Shown here: positions 7,626-15,764 of the stretch, piece by piece
Position numbering within the stretch: position 1 is the stretch's first letter
How the letters are laid out: each line of letters starts with the position of its first letter
Source: Microbacteriaceae bacterium
GTDB taxonomy: Bacteria > Actinomycetota > Actinomycetes > Actinomycetales > Microbacteriaceae
DNA length: 64,000 nt
Reading direction: 5' to 3'
Assembly: GCA_003852775.1 (NCBI GenBank)
Contig: RDDZ01000039.1
Coordinates: 27,992 to 91,991, forward strand
Translations under genes and position numbers: made by a program
The notes under the pieces: model-generated
What the model saw: the letters and a program-made list of their open reading frames with translations, nothing else
Databases searched by the model: none
What the model was told of the DNA's origin: nothing

Positions 7626-8840
7626 GTGAACGCCTATCTCGACCTGCTGCGCACCCGGGGAGTCGCCCGGGTCATCGCCGCGCAGCTGCTCGCCCGCTTC
7701 CCCGGCGGGATGCTGTCTCTCGGCTTCCTCATCCACATCGAGCACACCCTCCACTCATACGGCGCGGCCGGCCTCGTGCTCGCCGCGACGTCGATCGGCC
7801 AGGCGATCTCGGGCCCCGCCACGAGCCGGCTCATGGGCCGCTTCGGCATGCGCCCCGTGCTCACCCTCACGACCGCCGTATGCGCCGTCGCGATCTCGTT
7901 CATCGCGCTCGCCCCGGGCACGCTCCCCCTCTGGGCGTTCATGCTCACGGGCCTCATCGCGGGACTCAGCTACCCGCCCGTGCAGCCCGCCGTGCGCACG
8001 ATCTACCCCAAGATGGTCAACTCGCGGCAGCTCACGCCGCTGTTCTCGCTCGACGCCTCGGCCCAGGAGCTCATCTGGGTGCTCGGGCCCGTCGTCGTGA
8101 CCCTCGTGTCGCTGCAGGTCTCGAGCGTCCTCGGCATCCTGCTCTCGGTCTTCTTCCTCGTCGGCGGCGGCGCGTGGTTCATCGCCTCACCCGAGGTGGG
8201 GCGCGTGCGCATCCCGCGCTCCAAGCGCGCATTCGGCGTCGTGCTCAAGCGGCCCGCGGTGCTCCTGTCGACCGTCGTGGGCTTCCTGCTCGTCGGGGCG
8301 TGCGCGGCCGTCGAGGCAGGCGTCGTGTCGCACTTCGGCGAGGGAGGCCTCGAGGCGGGACTCGTGCTCGCGATCTTCTCGATCACCTCGCTCGCGGGCG
8401 GACTCGGCTTCGGCAACGTGCCGATCGGGCCGTGGGCGCTCGCCCGCCGTATGCTCATCGTCTTCGTCGGCTGCCTCGTCGCGGTGTGGGCGTTCGAGTT
8501 CTGGACCATCGCGGGAGCCCTCGCGATCGCCGGCGTCGGCATCGCACCCGCGCTCGCGGTCATGTTCACGGTCGTCTCGGCGAGCGTGAAGTTCTCCGAC
8601 ACGGCGGAGGCCTACGGCTGGATCGGCACCGGCCAGCTCATCGGCGCGGCGCTCGGCTCCGCGGTCGCCGGATTCCTCATCGACGACCTGGGGTCGCAGG
8701 GCGGGTTCATCGCGGCAGCGGCCTTCGGGCTGCTCGGGGCGATCGTGCCCGCGGTCTTCGTGCGCGCGCTGCCCGACCTGCGGGGTCGCGACGCGAGCCC
8801 GATCCCCGACACCGAGCCGGTGCCGGTCACGCCGAGCTGA
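7626..8840 (+). CDS. MFS transporter
   Basis: A 404-residue, 12-helix major facilitator with a loop after helix 2 containing SRLMGRFGMRPVLTL, the usual MFS motif A position. The N-terminus (GVARVIAAQLLARFPGGMLS) is typical of the bacterial drug/sugar-efflux-like MFS group whose substrates are mostly unknown. The C-terminus is a short cytosolic Pro-rich tail. It is divergent from nrdA, sharing a 288-bp spacer. The GTG start is accepted because a -10-like box sits 9 nt upstream and the conserved helix begins soon after. Confidence 0.8.
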   Translation: MNAYLDLLRTRGVARVIAAQLLARFPGGMLSLGFLIHIEHTLHSYGAAGLVLAATSIGQAISGPATSRLMGRFGMRPVLTLTTAVCAVAISFIALAPGTLPLWAFMLTGLIAGLSYPPVQPAVRTIYPKMVNSRQLTPLFSLDASAQELIWVLGPVVVTLVSLQVSSVLGILLSVFFLVGGGAWFIASPEVGRVRIPRSKRAFGVVLKRPAVLLSTVVGFLLVGACAAVEAGVVSHFGEGGLEAGLVLAIFSITSLAGGLGFGNVPIGPWALARRMLIVFVGCLVAVWAFEFWTIAGALAIAGVGIAPALAVMFTVVSASVKFSDTAEAYGWIGTGQLIGAALGSAVAGFLIDDLGSQGGFIAAAAFGLLGAIVPAVFVRALPDLRGRDASPIPDTEPVPVTPS

Positions 8841-8879
8841 GCGGCCTCCTCCCGACCGGACGACGCCCCGCCCCGGCGA

Positions 8880-9866
8880 CTACCAGCGTTCGTGGATGGC
8901 GGCGCGGAAGCGGCGGTCGTAGAGCTCGCGGACGGCGGCGCGGAAGCCCTCGCCGAGGTCGTCGACCGATCCCGCTGCCGCGTTCGACTCGGCCTGGGCG
9001 ACGTTGCGGGCGCCGGGGATGACGGTCGAGACGCCCGGGAGCTGCGCGACCCACGCGAGCGCGGCCGTCGCGGGGGCGAGCCCCGCATCCGCCGCGAGCT
9101 GCGAGAACTCGCGCGCCGCCTCGACGCCCTCGTCGTAGTCGACGCCCGAGAACGTCTCGCCCTGGTCGAAGGCCTCGCCGTGGCGGTTGAAGGTGCGGTG
9201 GTCGTTCTCGGCGAACGTCGTCTCGTGCGTGTAGCGGCCCGAGAGCAGGCCGCTCGCGAGCGGCACGCGCGCGATGATGCCGACGCCCGCCTTCTGCGCC
9301 GCGGGCAGCACCGCGTCGAGCGGCTTGAGACGGAACGCGTTGAGGATGATCTGCACCGTCGCGACGTGCGGACGGGCGATCGCCGTGAGCGCCTCGTCGA
9401 CCGTCTCGACGCTCACGCCGTAGTTCGCCATGACGCCCTCCTCGACGAGGGTGTCGAGGGCGTCGAACACGGCGCCGCTCGAGTAGACGGGGGTCGGCGG
9501 GCAGTGCAGCTGCACGAGGTCGAGCGTGTCGACGCCGAGGTTGCGGCGGCTGCGGTCGGTCCACGCGCGGAAGTTGTCCATGACGTAGTTCTCGGGCACC
9601 TGCGGCAGGCGGCGGCCCATCTTGGTCGCGACGGTGATGTCGACGCCGACGTTGTCGCGGCGCCACGCTCCGATGATCGACTCGCTGCGGCCGTCGCCGT
9701 AGACGTCGGCGGTGTCGAAGAAGGTGACGCCGGCCGCGAGGCTCGCGTCGAGCACGGCACGGGCGTCGGCCTCGCTCACCTCACCCCAGTCCGCGCCGAG
9801 CTGCCAGGTGCCGAGGCCGATGACGGAGACGTTGCGGCTGGTGCGGCCGAGGGAGTTGTGACGCAT
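8880..9866 (-). CDS. Aldo/keto reductase
   Basis: A 328-residue NADPH-dependent reductase of the AKR superfamily. The tetrad is visible: Asp and Tyr in TFFDTADVYG, Lys in ITVATKMGRR, and His in DLVQLHCPP. The cofactor segment STVIPGARNVAQAESN near the C-terminus matches the NADP phosphate-binding loop. The closest pattern is the YdhF/Tas-like group that acts on aldehydes or ketones of unknown identity. It follows the hydrolase gene by 9 bp on the same strand, so the two are probably co-transcribed. Confidence 0.9.
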   Translation of the reverse strand: MRHNSLGRTSRNVSVIGLGTWQLGADWGEVSEADARAVLDASLAAGVTFFDTADVYGDGRSESIIGAWRRDNVGVDITVATKMGRRLPQVPENYVMDNFRAWTDRSRRNLGVDTLDLVQLHCPPTPVYSSGAVFDALDTLVEEGVMANYGVSVETVDEALTAIARPHVATVQIILNAFRLKPLDAVLPAAQKAGVGIIARVPLASGLLSGRYTHETTFAENDHRTFNRHGEAFDQGETFSGVDYDEGVEAAREFSQLAADAGLAPATAALAWVAQLPGVSTVIPGARNVAQAESNAAAGSVDDLGEGFRAAVRELYDRRFRAAIHERW

Positions 9867-9875
9867 GCGACGAGC

Positions 9876-10664
9876 CTACGACCCGTCGTCGACGACGGCC
9901 GCCGCGACGGCGCGCGCGAGCCGCTTGCCGATCACGTGGTCGGCGCTGCGCACACGCGTGACCGTCACGCCGCGCAGCCGCTCCGCGATCCGGATGCCGC
10001 CGGGCGAGGTGAACTCGTCGAGCGTGCCCGTGACGATCTCGACCGGCATCCGCAGCGCCGCGAGGTCGCTGATCGTGGTCTGCGACTCGATCGTGTGCTC
10101 GAGGGACTTCACGAACGGCACCCACGTGCGCTCGTTGATGTCGAGGAACTTGGGGATCTGCAGCAGTCCCCCCACGATGCCGCCGTTGCGCAGGGTGAAC
10201 TCGCGGTTCTCGCGGATGTAGCGGTAGGCCTTGAGATAGAAGTCCTGCACGAGGCGGTCGCGGTCGCCCGACAGCGCGTCCGGGTCGACGTAGATCGGCG
10301 GGCTCACGAGCACGAGGCGCTTGACGCGCTTCGGGTTGCGGGCGGCGTAGCGCGTGGCGATGAGCGAGCCCATCGAGTGGCCGACGAGCACGAACGGCTC
10401 GCGGAGCTTGAGCGCGTCGATCGTGCGGGCGACCGCATCGACGTGCTCCTTGAGCGTGTACTCGGCGTCCTCGGGGATGGGCGACTCGCCGAACCCGAGC
10501 AGGTCGACGCAGATGCAGCGGTAGCGGTCGGCGAGCATCGGCACGACGAAGGTCCACGTGACCGAGGACGCCGCGATGCCGTGCAGGAACACGGCGACGG
10601 GACCCTCGCCCTCGTCGCGCGCGACGTGGAGCCGCGGCGCACGCCGGAACGGATTCCACCCCAT
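9876..10664 (-). CDS. Alpha/beta hydrolase
   Basis: A 262-residue serine hydrolase with the nucleophile elbow GHSMGS (near residue 96), an oxyanion segment FLHGIAASS, a catalytic Asp in TGTLDEF and a His in SADHVIG near the end. There is no signal peptide, so it is cytoplasmic. The lid region (residues 125-185) is of medium length, as in esterases and C-C hydrolases; the substrate cannot be inferred. It probably forms an operon with the downstream aldo/keto reductase. Confidence 0.85.
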   Translation of the reverse strand: MGWNPFRRAPRLHVARDEGEGPVAVFLHGIAASSVTWTFVVPMLADRYRCICVDLLGFGESPIPEDAEYTLKEHVDAVARTIDALKLREPFVLVGHSMGSLIATRYAARNPKRVKRLVLVSPPIYVDPDALSGDRDRLVQDFYLKAYRYIRENREFTLRNGGIVGGLLQIPKFLDINERTWVPFVKSLEHTIESQTTISDLAALRMPVEIVTGTLDEFTSPGGIRIAERLRGVTVTRVRSADHVIGKRLARAVAAAVVDDGS

Positions 10665-10713
10665 GCCCCGAGGCTAGCGGGGCATGGGGCGGTCGCCGGT
10701 CAGCCGCGGGGGG

Positions 10714-10911
10714 TCAGTCCTCGCGCAGCTTCTCCTTGTACTCGTTCTTCGCGTGCACGCGGTCGCGGTCGGCCTCGGCGCGCTTGACCTCGGCGTCGGC
10801 CTTCACCTCGTCGACCTTGTCGGAGATGCGCTCCTTGGTGTCCTCGGCCCAGCGGCCGACCTTCTCGCCGGTGGCCTCGGCCGCGTCCTTCGCGTCGTCC
10901 ATGAACCCCAT
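10714..10911 (-). CDS. Small hydrophilic, highly charged protein
   Basis: A 65-residue protein made almost entirely of charged helix (MGFMDDAKDAAEATGEKVGR onward) with no cysteine and no membrane segment. It resembles CsbD-like or other small stress-associated amphipathic proteins in composition, but no family can be assigned. The ATG at 10911 has a very strong ribosome site (gaggaggac), while the track start 19 codons upstream does not. It sits 49 bp before the hydrolase on the same strand. Confidence 0.7.
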   Translation of the reverse strand: MGFMDDAKDAAEATGEKVGRWAEDTKERISDKVDEVKADAEVKRAEADRDRVHAKNEYKEKLRED

Positions 10912-11030
10912 GTCGTCCTCCTCGTTGCAGGCGTGGCGCGGGGGCCGGTTCGCCGCCCGCACCTCCATGCAAGCGCGGCCTCGCCGGATGCGGCACGGGG
11001 TTGACAGCGCCCCCGCGGGCGCTCTCGCGT

Positions 11031-11060
11031 GACCGGATCGTGACCGGATGACGACCGGAT
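11031..11060. repeat. Three tandem GACCGGAT copies at 11-bp spacing
   Basis: GACCGGAT occurs at 11031, 11042 and 11053, exactly 11 bp apart, upstream of the DUF4349 gene. Direct repeats phased at one helical turn are how OmpR/PhoB-type response regulators bind, so this is a candidate operator. Confidence 0.55.
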
Positions 11061-11111
11061 CGTGGTGAAAGTTGGGTGGTGCTCGACTCCGCGGGTGCCT
11101 AGCGTGACGGC

Positions 11112-11963
11112 ATGAGGCACATCCCCCGCACAGCAGCCCTCGTCGCCGCCCTCGCCGCGGCGACCCTCGCCCTCAGCGGATGCTCGGCCGGCTTCACCGG
11201 ATCGACCGGCGCGTCCGACTCGGGAGGCGCCTCCCAGCTGGCGCCCCAGGCCGCCGACGGCGGCTCGCACGGCTCCGCCGACGAGGCCGCTAGCCCCGAG
11301 GATCGCGCGCTCGTCGTCACGGGCGAGATCACGGTGACCGCCGAGGACCCGATCGCCGCGGCCGCGAAGGCCACCGAGATCGCGGCATCCGTCGGCGGAC
11401 GCGTCGACGCGCGCACCGAGTACGCCCCGCGCGACGGTCAGGCCGGCAGCGCGACGCTCACGCTGCGCGTCCCCGCCGATCAGGTCGACGAGGTGCGGGC
11501 GCGCCTCGACGAGCTCGGGACCGTCGACCACACCGACTTCTCGACCGTCTCGGTCGGCGAGCGGCGACGCGACCTCGACAGCCGCATCACGACGCTCGAG
11601 GCGTCCATCGCGCGCTTCACCGCGTGGCTCGCGACGGCCGACACCACCGGCGACCTCATCTCGCTCGAGACGGCGATCGCGGAGCGCCGGGGTGAGCTCG
11701 AGCGGCTCCAGGCGGAGCAGCGCTCCCTCGAGGATCAGGTGGCGATGTCGACCATCACGCTCACCCTGCGGAGCGCGGCGCTCGCCCCCTCGGAGGGGCC
11801 CACCGACTTCTGGGAGGGACTCGCCACGGGCTGGAACGGGTTCGTCGGCTTCTGGTCGGGCGTCGCCGTGGCCCTCGGCGTCGCGCTCCCCTGGCTCGTG
11901 CTGCTCGGGATCGGCGCCGCGGTCGCCGTGGTGCTCGTGCGCCGCGCGGGCCGCACCGCATGA
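11112..11963 (+). CDS. DUF4349-family lipoprotein
   Basis: A 283-residue protein with a lipoprotein signal (LALSGCSAG lipobox, Cys near residue 24). A Ser/Gly-rich linker and the DUF4349 domain follow (RALVVTGEITVTAEDPIAAA, then SATLTLRVPADQVDEV). A coiled-coil stretch covers about residues 150-205 (RRGELERLQAEQRSLEDQV). One C-terminal membrane helix follows (VALGVALPWLVLLGIGAA) with a short basic tail. Anchored at both ends, it would lie on the outer face of the membrane. DUF4349 proteins have no established activity. It appears to be a single-gene unit behind three 11-bp repeats. Confidence 0.85.
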   Translation: MRHIPRTAALVAALAAATLALSGCSAGFTGSTGASDSGGASQLAPQAADGGSHGSADEAASPEDRALVVTGEITVTAEDPIAAAAKATEIAASVGGRVDARTEYAPRDGQAGSATLTLRVPADQVDEVRARLDELGTVDHTDFSTVSVGERRRDLDSRITTLEASIARFTAWLATADTTGDLISLETAIAERRGELERLQAEQRSLEDQVAMSTITLTLRSAALAPSEGPTDFWEGLATGWNGFVGFWSGVAVALGVALPWLVLLGIGAAVAVVLVRRAGRTA

Positions 11964-12020
11964 TCCCGGCCGACACGCCGCCACGATGTGGACGCTGTTC
12001 ACATGTCGGCGGTTTCCGGC

Positions 12021-12026
12021 TACCCT
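12021..12026 (+). promoter_or_regulatory. -10 box of the leaderless MFS gene at 12033
   Basis: TACCCT lies 6 nt before the GTG at 12033 with no ribosome site in between. This supports a leaderless start there rather than the track start at 11988. Confidence 0.45.
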
Positions 12027-12032
12027 GACGCG

Positions 12033-13424
12033 GTGCGCACCTTCCTCCAGGTGCTCGTCAACACGGGCATCGCCAACGTCACCACGAGCTACCTGTGGTT
12101 CGCCCTGACCTTCTGGGTGTACCTCGAGACGCGCTCCGTGCTCGCGACGGGCATCATCGGCGGCGCCTACATGCTGCTGCTCGCGCTCTTCTCGATGGTG
12201 TTCGGCACGATCGTCGACCGCCACCGCAAGCACCGCGTCATGGTGTTCGCGAGCATCGTGTCGCTCATCGCGTTCGGGGTCGCAGGCGGGCTCTACCTGC
12301 TCTACCCCGAGTCGCAGCTCGTCGACCTCGGCGGACCCGCGTTCTGGTTCTTCTCGACGATCATCCTCATCGGCGCCGTCGTCGAGAACATGCGCAACAT
12401 CGCGCTCTCCACGACCGTCACGCTCCTCGTGCCCGAGGAGCGCCACGCGAACGCGAACGGCATGGTCGGCACGGTGCAGGGCCTCGCGTTCACCGTCACG
12501 AGCGTCTTCAGCGGCCTCTCGATCGGGCTCCTCGGGATGGGCTGGACGCTCGCGATCGCCATCGTGCTCACGGCCGGGGCGCTCGTGCACCTGCTCTTCC
12601 TGCGGGTGCCCGAGGATGAGCCCGTGCGCGACCCGAACCGCACGGGCCTGCTCGACCTCCGGGGCAGCATCATCGCGGTCCGCGCGGCGACGGGCCTGTT
12701 CGCGCTCATCATCTTCTCGACGTTCAACAACCTCATCGGCGGCGTCTACATGGCGCTCATGGACCCCTACGGCCTCGAGCTCTTCCCGGTCGAGTGGTGG
12801 GGCGTCGTGCTCGGCGTCACGTCGACGGGCTTCATCGCGGGCGGGCTCTTCATCGCGAAGTTCGGGCTCGGCCGCAACCCCATCCGCACGATGCTCCTGC
12901 TCGTCATGGTGATGGGCCTGCTGGGCGCGTTCTTCACGATCCGCGACTGGTGGTGGCTCTACGCGGGCGGCATCTGGCTGTACATGATGCTCATCCCGGC
13001 GGTCGAGGCCTCGGAGCAGACGGTCATCCAGAAGGTCGTGCCGTTCCAGACGCAGGGGCGGGTCTTCGGCTTCGCGGCCGCGTTCGAGTCGGCCGCGGCG
13101 CCCATCACGGCGTTCCTCATCGCGCCCATCGCGGAGTTCCTGATCATCCCCTACATGGAGGCGGGGACGGGCCGCGAGACGTGGGGCTGGCTGCTCGGCG
13201 ACGGCGCGGCGCGCGGCATCGCATTCGTGTTCCTCGTCGCCGGTCTCGTCATGGTCGTCGCGGCGGCGCTCGCGTTCCTCACGCCGTCCTACCGTCACAT
13301 CTCGGGCCTCTACCTCCGCCAGCGCGAGTCGGTGCCCGCCGACGAGCTCGAGACCCCGCCCACGGCCCACGCCGCGCACGGCGGCGACACGACCACCCCG
13401 GCCGACGCCCCCGCCTCCGACTGA
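12033..13424 (+). CDS. MFS transporter, DHA3-like
   Basis: A 463-residue carrier beginning MRTFLQVLVNTGIANVTTSY. Twelve helices are visible, with GTIVDRHRKHRVMVFAS after helix 2. Unusual long soluble segments occur near residues 180-215 and at the C-terminus (His/Asp/Thr-rich). The pattern resembles EntS/tetracycline-type DHA3 exporters. The start at GTG 12033 removes 15 codons of the track ORF, which are not hydrophobic and overlap the -10 box. It converges on the hypothetical gene at 13483 through a palindrome. Confidence 0.8.
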   Translation: MRTFLQVLVNTGIANVTTSYLWFALTFWVYLETRSVLATGIIGGAYMLLLALFSMVFGTIVDRHRKHRVMVFASIVSLIAFGVAGGLYLLYPESQLVDLGGPAFWFFSTIILIGAVVENMRNIALSTTVTLLVPEERHANANGMVGTVQGLAFTVTSVFSGLSIGLLGMGWTLAIAIVLTAGALVHLLFLRVPEDEPVRDPNRTGLLDLRGSIIAVRAATGLFALIIFSTFNNLIGGVYMALMDPYGLELFPVEWWGVVLGVTSTGFIAGGLFIAKFGLGRNPIRTMLLLVMVMGLLGAFFTIRDWWWLYAGGIWLYMMLIPAVEASEQTVIQKVVPFQTQGRVFGFAAAFESAAAPITAFLIAPIAEFLIIPYMEAGTGRETWGWLLGDGAARGIAFVFLVAGLVMVVAAALAFLTPSYRHISGLYLRQRESVPADELETPPTAHAAHGGDTTTPADAPASD

Positions 13425-13428
13425 CCCC

Positions 13429-13484
13429 GAGGTGTCGCTTTCGGTCGGCCGGCGCTCGCGCCCGGCGACGGAAAGCGACACCTC
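13429..13484. repeat. Palindromic element between convergent genes
   Basis: GAGGTGTCGCTTTC and GAAAGCGACACCTC form perfect 14-bp arms around 28 nt of GC-rich sequence. It starts 5 nt after the MFS stop, and the stop of the opposite gene is formed inside its right edge. It probably terminates both transcripts and may be a mobile-type extragenic palindrome. Confidence 0.7.
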
Positions 13485-13899
13485 AGGTGACGGAGCGGAT
13501 GAGGGCGAGCACGGCCTCACCGTACGCCTCGGTCGCGTCCTCGGCCTCGAACACCCGGACCACGCCGCCGCGCTCCGTCGTGACGCGGTAGAGCGCGCCG
13601 GCGGCCCGCGGGATGCGCTCGAGCGAGCGGAACGAACCGCCCAGCAGGTCGCGAAGCTGCTCCTCGCGCGGGAGCCACAGGGCGTCGTCGAGGGCGACCG
13701 AGTCGAGCGCCCACTCCGTCGTCCCGTTGAAGCCGAGCACCGACCCCGTCGGGTAGTGGTGCGCCTCGATCGTCATGTCGCTCACGGTGAACACATCGCC
13801 CTCGAACTCGCCGCCCTCGATCTGGAAGGCGTCGCCCGAGACGGGCGTCCAGACGAGACCGGCCTCCCGCAGCTCGCGGGCCAGGCGCGTCGAGATCAT
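13483..13899 (-). CDS. Conserved hypothetical protein (often labelled CpaE-like)
   Basis: A 138-residue soluble protein with FNGTTEWALDSVALDDALWL and LPREEQLRDLLGGSF, a conserved pattern in actinobacterial proteins that databases sometimes call pilus assembly CpaE. It has no P-loop or receiver domain, so that label looks wrong. No catalytic motif is evident. Its final codon lies in the palindromic element shared with the convergent MFS gene. Confidence 0.75.
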   Translation of the reverse strand: MISTRLARELREAGLVWTPVSGDAFQIEGGEFEGDVFTVSDMTIEAHHYPTGSVLGFNGTTEWALDSVALDDALWLPREEQLRDLLGGSFRSLERIPRAAGALYRVTTERGGVVRVFEAEDATEAYGEAVLALIRSVT

Positions 13900-14065
13900 G
13901 CCCCCATCCTGCCCGCGCCCCGCGCCCGAGCGCTGGCCCCCGGCATCCGTCCCGGCTGCAATACGACGTCACGGAATGCAACGTCGGGTCGCATTGGGAC
14001 GCGCCTCCAGGTCGCGGTGACAGGATCGCTAGGCGCCGCGAGATCCGCGGCGGGAGGAGGAGCGC

Positions 14066-14647
14066 ATGAGCGGGACGATCCGCGTGGTGGGAGTCAGCGG
14101 AAGCCCCACCGACCCGTCGCGCACGACGGCGCTCGTGCGCCGCGTCGCGGAGGCGTTCGCCGACACCCTCGACGCGCAGGTCGAGATCATCGAGCTCGCG
14201 ACGGTGCTGCCGTCCCTCGCGGCGGGCGGCTACCGCCCGAACCTGGGACCGGCCGCGCAGGAGGCGCTTGAGGCCGTCGAGACGGCCGACCTGCTCGTGG
14301 TGGGATCACCCGCCTATCGCGCCACCTACTCCGGGCTCTTCAAGCTCTTCTTCGACTACGTCGGCCAGTACGCGCTCGTCGACACCCCGGTCGTGCTCAC
14401 GGCGACGGGCGGCTCCGACCGGCACGCGCTGCTCGTCGAGCACCAGATGCGGCCGCTGTTCGGGTTCTTCCAGGCGCTCACCCTGCCGCTCGGCATCTTC
14501 GCGAACGAGCGCGACTTCACCGACTACCGCGTGACGTCCGCCGACCTCGAGGAGCGCATCTCGACCTCGCTCTCGCGGGCCCTCCCGCTCGTGCGCAGCC
14601 AGCTCGCGGCGAACGCAGCGGCGCGGGAGCCCGTAGCGGTCGGCTGA
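14066..14647 (+). CDS. NADPH-dependent FMN reductase, MsuE-like
   Basis: A 193-residue flavodoxin-fold protein with the FMN phosphate loop GVSGSPTDPSRTTALV at the N-terminus. VVGSPAYRATYSGLFKLFFD follows in the middle, the hallmark of MsuE/SsuE-type reductases that deliver reduced flavin to two-component monooxygenases. Consistent with the family, TGGSDRHALLVEHQMRPLF occurs near residue 112. No monooxygenase gene is adjacent. The ATG is preceded by gggaggagg. Confidence 0.88.
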   Translation: MSGTIRVVGVSGSPTDPSRTTALVRRVAEAFADTLDAQVEIIELATVLPSLAAGGYRPNLGPAAQEALEAVETADLLVVGSPAYRATYSGLFKLFFDYVGQYALVDTPVVLTATGGSDRHALLVEHQMRPLFGFFQALTLPLGIFANERDFTDYRVTSADLEERISTSLSRALPLVRSQLAANAAAREPVAVG

Positions 14648-14657
14648 CGCCGGGGCG

Positions 14658-14915
14658 TCATCCCTCGGGGCAGTAGAGGAGTGTGCGCCCGTCGCTCACA
14701 CCCTTGGTGTGCTCGGTCATCGGATGCCCGCACAGGGGGCATCCGCGCTCGCGGGCGGGCGCGGGCGCCGGCTGGTCGTAGGGGCCGAGCGGCGGCGGTC
14801 CGAGCCACGGGAAAAGGCGGCGGTTGAGGCGGTTGAAGAAGCCGGAGCCGCCCGCGAAGTCGTTGCCGCGGCTGAAGCCGTCGGCGCGCTCGCCATCCGT
14901 TCGTGTCACAATCAT
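14658..14915 (-). CDS. Small zinc-ribbon-like hypothetical protein
   Basis: An 85-residue protein starting MIVTRTDGERADGF. A Pro-rich centre is followed by CPLCGHPM near residue 60 and a final cysteine in LLYCPEG, a probable C-x2-C...C metal knuckle. The function is unknown. It is divergent from the OhrR-like regulator, and its start codon overlaps the ATTAG-CTAAT operator, so it is probably a target of that regulator. An upstream in-frame ATG (14930) exists but would place translation across the operator. Confidence 0.65.
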   Translation of the reverse strand: MIVTRTDGERADGFSRGNDFAGGSGFFNRLNRRLFPWLGPPPLGPYDQPAPAPARERGCPLCGHPMTEHTKGVSDGRTLLYCPEG

Positions 14916-14927
14916 TAGTGTACTAAT
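14914..14927. promoter_or_regulatory. ATTAG-TGTA-CTAAT operator for the MarR/OhrR-like regulator
   Basis: Perfect 5-bp AT-rich arms stand out in a GC-rich spacer, centred between two divergent genes. On the plus side a TAGGAT -10-like box follows, 6 nt before the regulator ATG, so binding would block both promoters. Confidence 0.6.
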
Positions 14928-14947
14928 CAATTCCGTAGGATAGCTCC

Positions 14948-15382
14948 ATGGCCGACACCCCCGATCTGCTCGCCCTCGAGAACCAGGTGTGCTTCGCGCT
15001 CGCCGTGGCCTCCCGCGGCGTCAACGCGATCTACCGGCCGCTGCTCGAGCCGCTCGGGCTCACGCACCCGCAGTACCTCGTGATGCTCGCCCTGTGGGAG
15101 CGCAGCCCGCGCTCGGTGCGCGAGCTCGGCGAGGAGCTGCAGCTCGACCCCGCGACCCTGTCGCCCCTGCTCAAGCGGCTCGAGGCGCTCGGCTACGTCG
15201 CCCGTCGGCGCAGCGTCGACGACGAACGGGTGCTCGAGATCTCCACGACGGATGCCGGGGCCGCCCTGCGCGCGCAGGCCGAGACGATCCCGCCGCGCAT
15301 CGTCGAGCGGCTCGGCATGAGCCTCGACGAGCTCGACGGGCTGCGCACGGCACTGCACCGCGTGATCGCCGCCGCGCGCTGA
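14948..15382 (+). CDS. MarR-family regulator, OhrR-like
   Basis: A 144-residue winged-helix regulator. The N-terminus LENQVCFALAVASRGVNAIY has the cysteine at the position of the peroxide-sensing Cys of OhrR. HPQYLVMLALWER and LQLDPATLSPLLKRLEALGY are the recognition region, and SVDDERVLEISTT is the wing. OhrR proteins repress the organic hydroperoxide reductase gene ohr. No ohr is in the window, so the target here may be the divergent small zinc-ribbon gene. Sensing of organic peroxides is inferred from the Cys alone. Confidence 0.85.
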   Translation: MADTPDLLALENQVCFALAVASRGVNAIYRPLLEPLGLTHPQYLVMLALWERSPRSVRELGEELQLDPATLSPLLKRLEALGYVARRRSVDDERVLEISTTDAGAALRAQAETIPPRIVERLGMSLDELDGLRTALHRVIAAAR

Positions 15383-15405
15383 GCTGTAGCCGTTGCATTA
15401 GTGTG

Positions 15406-15427
15406 CGTCACACACTATGGTGTGACG
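15406..15427. promoter_or_regulatory. PadR operator overlapping its own -10 region
   Basis: CGTCACAC-actatg-GTGTGACG has perfect 8-bp arms. The spacer carries a TATGGT/ACTATG -10-like box, and the PadR ATG follows 1 nt after the right arm. It is probably an autoregulatory site. Confidence 0.65.
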
Positions 15428-15428
15428 T

Positions 15429-15764
15429 ATGTACGACGACGAGGTGCTCGCCACCCACCTGCAGGAGCTGAGGCGCGGCACGATCGTGCTCGCCTGCCTG
15501 CTGCTGCTCGCGAAGCCCGACTACGGCTACGCGCTCATCGAGGCGCTCGAGGAGCGCGGCTTTGCGACCGACGCCAACACCCTCTACCCCCTGCTGCGCC
15601 GGCTCGAGAAGCAGGGCCTACTCGTCTCCGAGTGGGACACGGGCGAGGCCCGGCCGCGCAAGTTCTACCGCACGAGCGAGGACGGCGCCGCCCTCGCGGA
15701 GCTGCTCACCGCCGAGTGGCGCTCGCTCGACACCGCATTCGACACCCTGAAGGACCGCTCATGA
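15429..15764 (+). CDS. PadR-family transcriptional regulator
   Basis: A 111-residue PadR regulator (winged helix then one C-terminal helix): LQELRRGTIVLACLLLLAK, YGYALIEALEERGF, and LYPLLRRLEKQGLLVSEW. The short version lacks a long effector domain, as is usual where PadR controls membrane genes next to it. The stop overlaps the start of the downstream HAAS-type membrane protein (ATGA), so the two are translated together. The transcript is probably leaderless. Confidence 0.9.
   Translation: MYDDEVLATHLQELRRGTIVLACLLLLAKPDYGYALIEALEERGFATDANTLYPLLRRLEKQGLLVSEWDTGEARPRKFYRTSEDGAALAELLTAEWRSLDTAFDTLKDRS

Noticed and set aside
10803-13520. A 905-codon minus-strand frame across the DUF4349 and MFS genes
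   Set aside because: Glu/Arg/His-rich shadow; it spans the promoters and ends of three real genes.
13483-13899. Pilus assembly protein CpaE
   Set aside because: The protein has neither a receiver nor a P-loop ATPase domain and no pilus genes are nearby.
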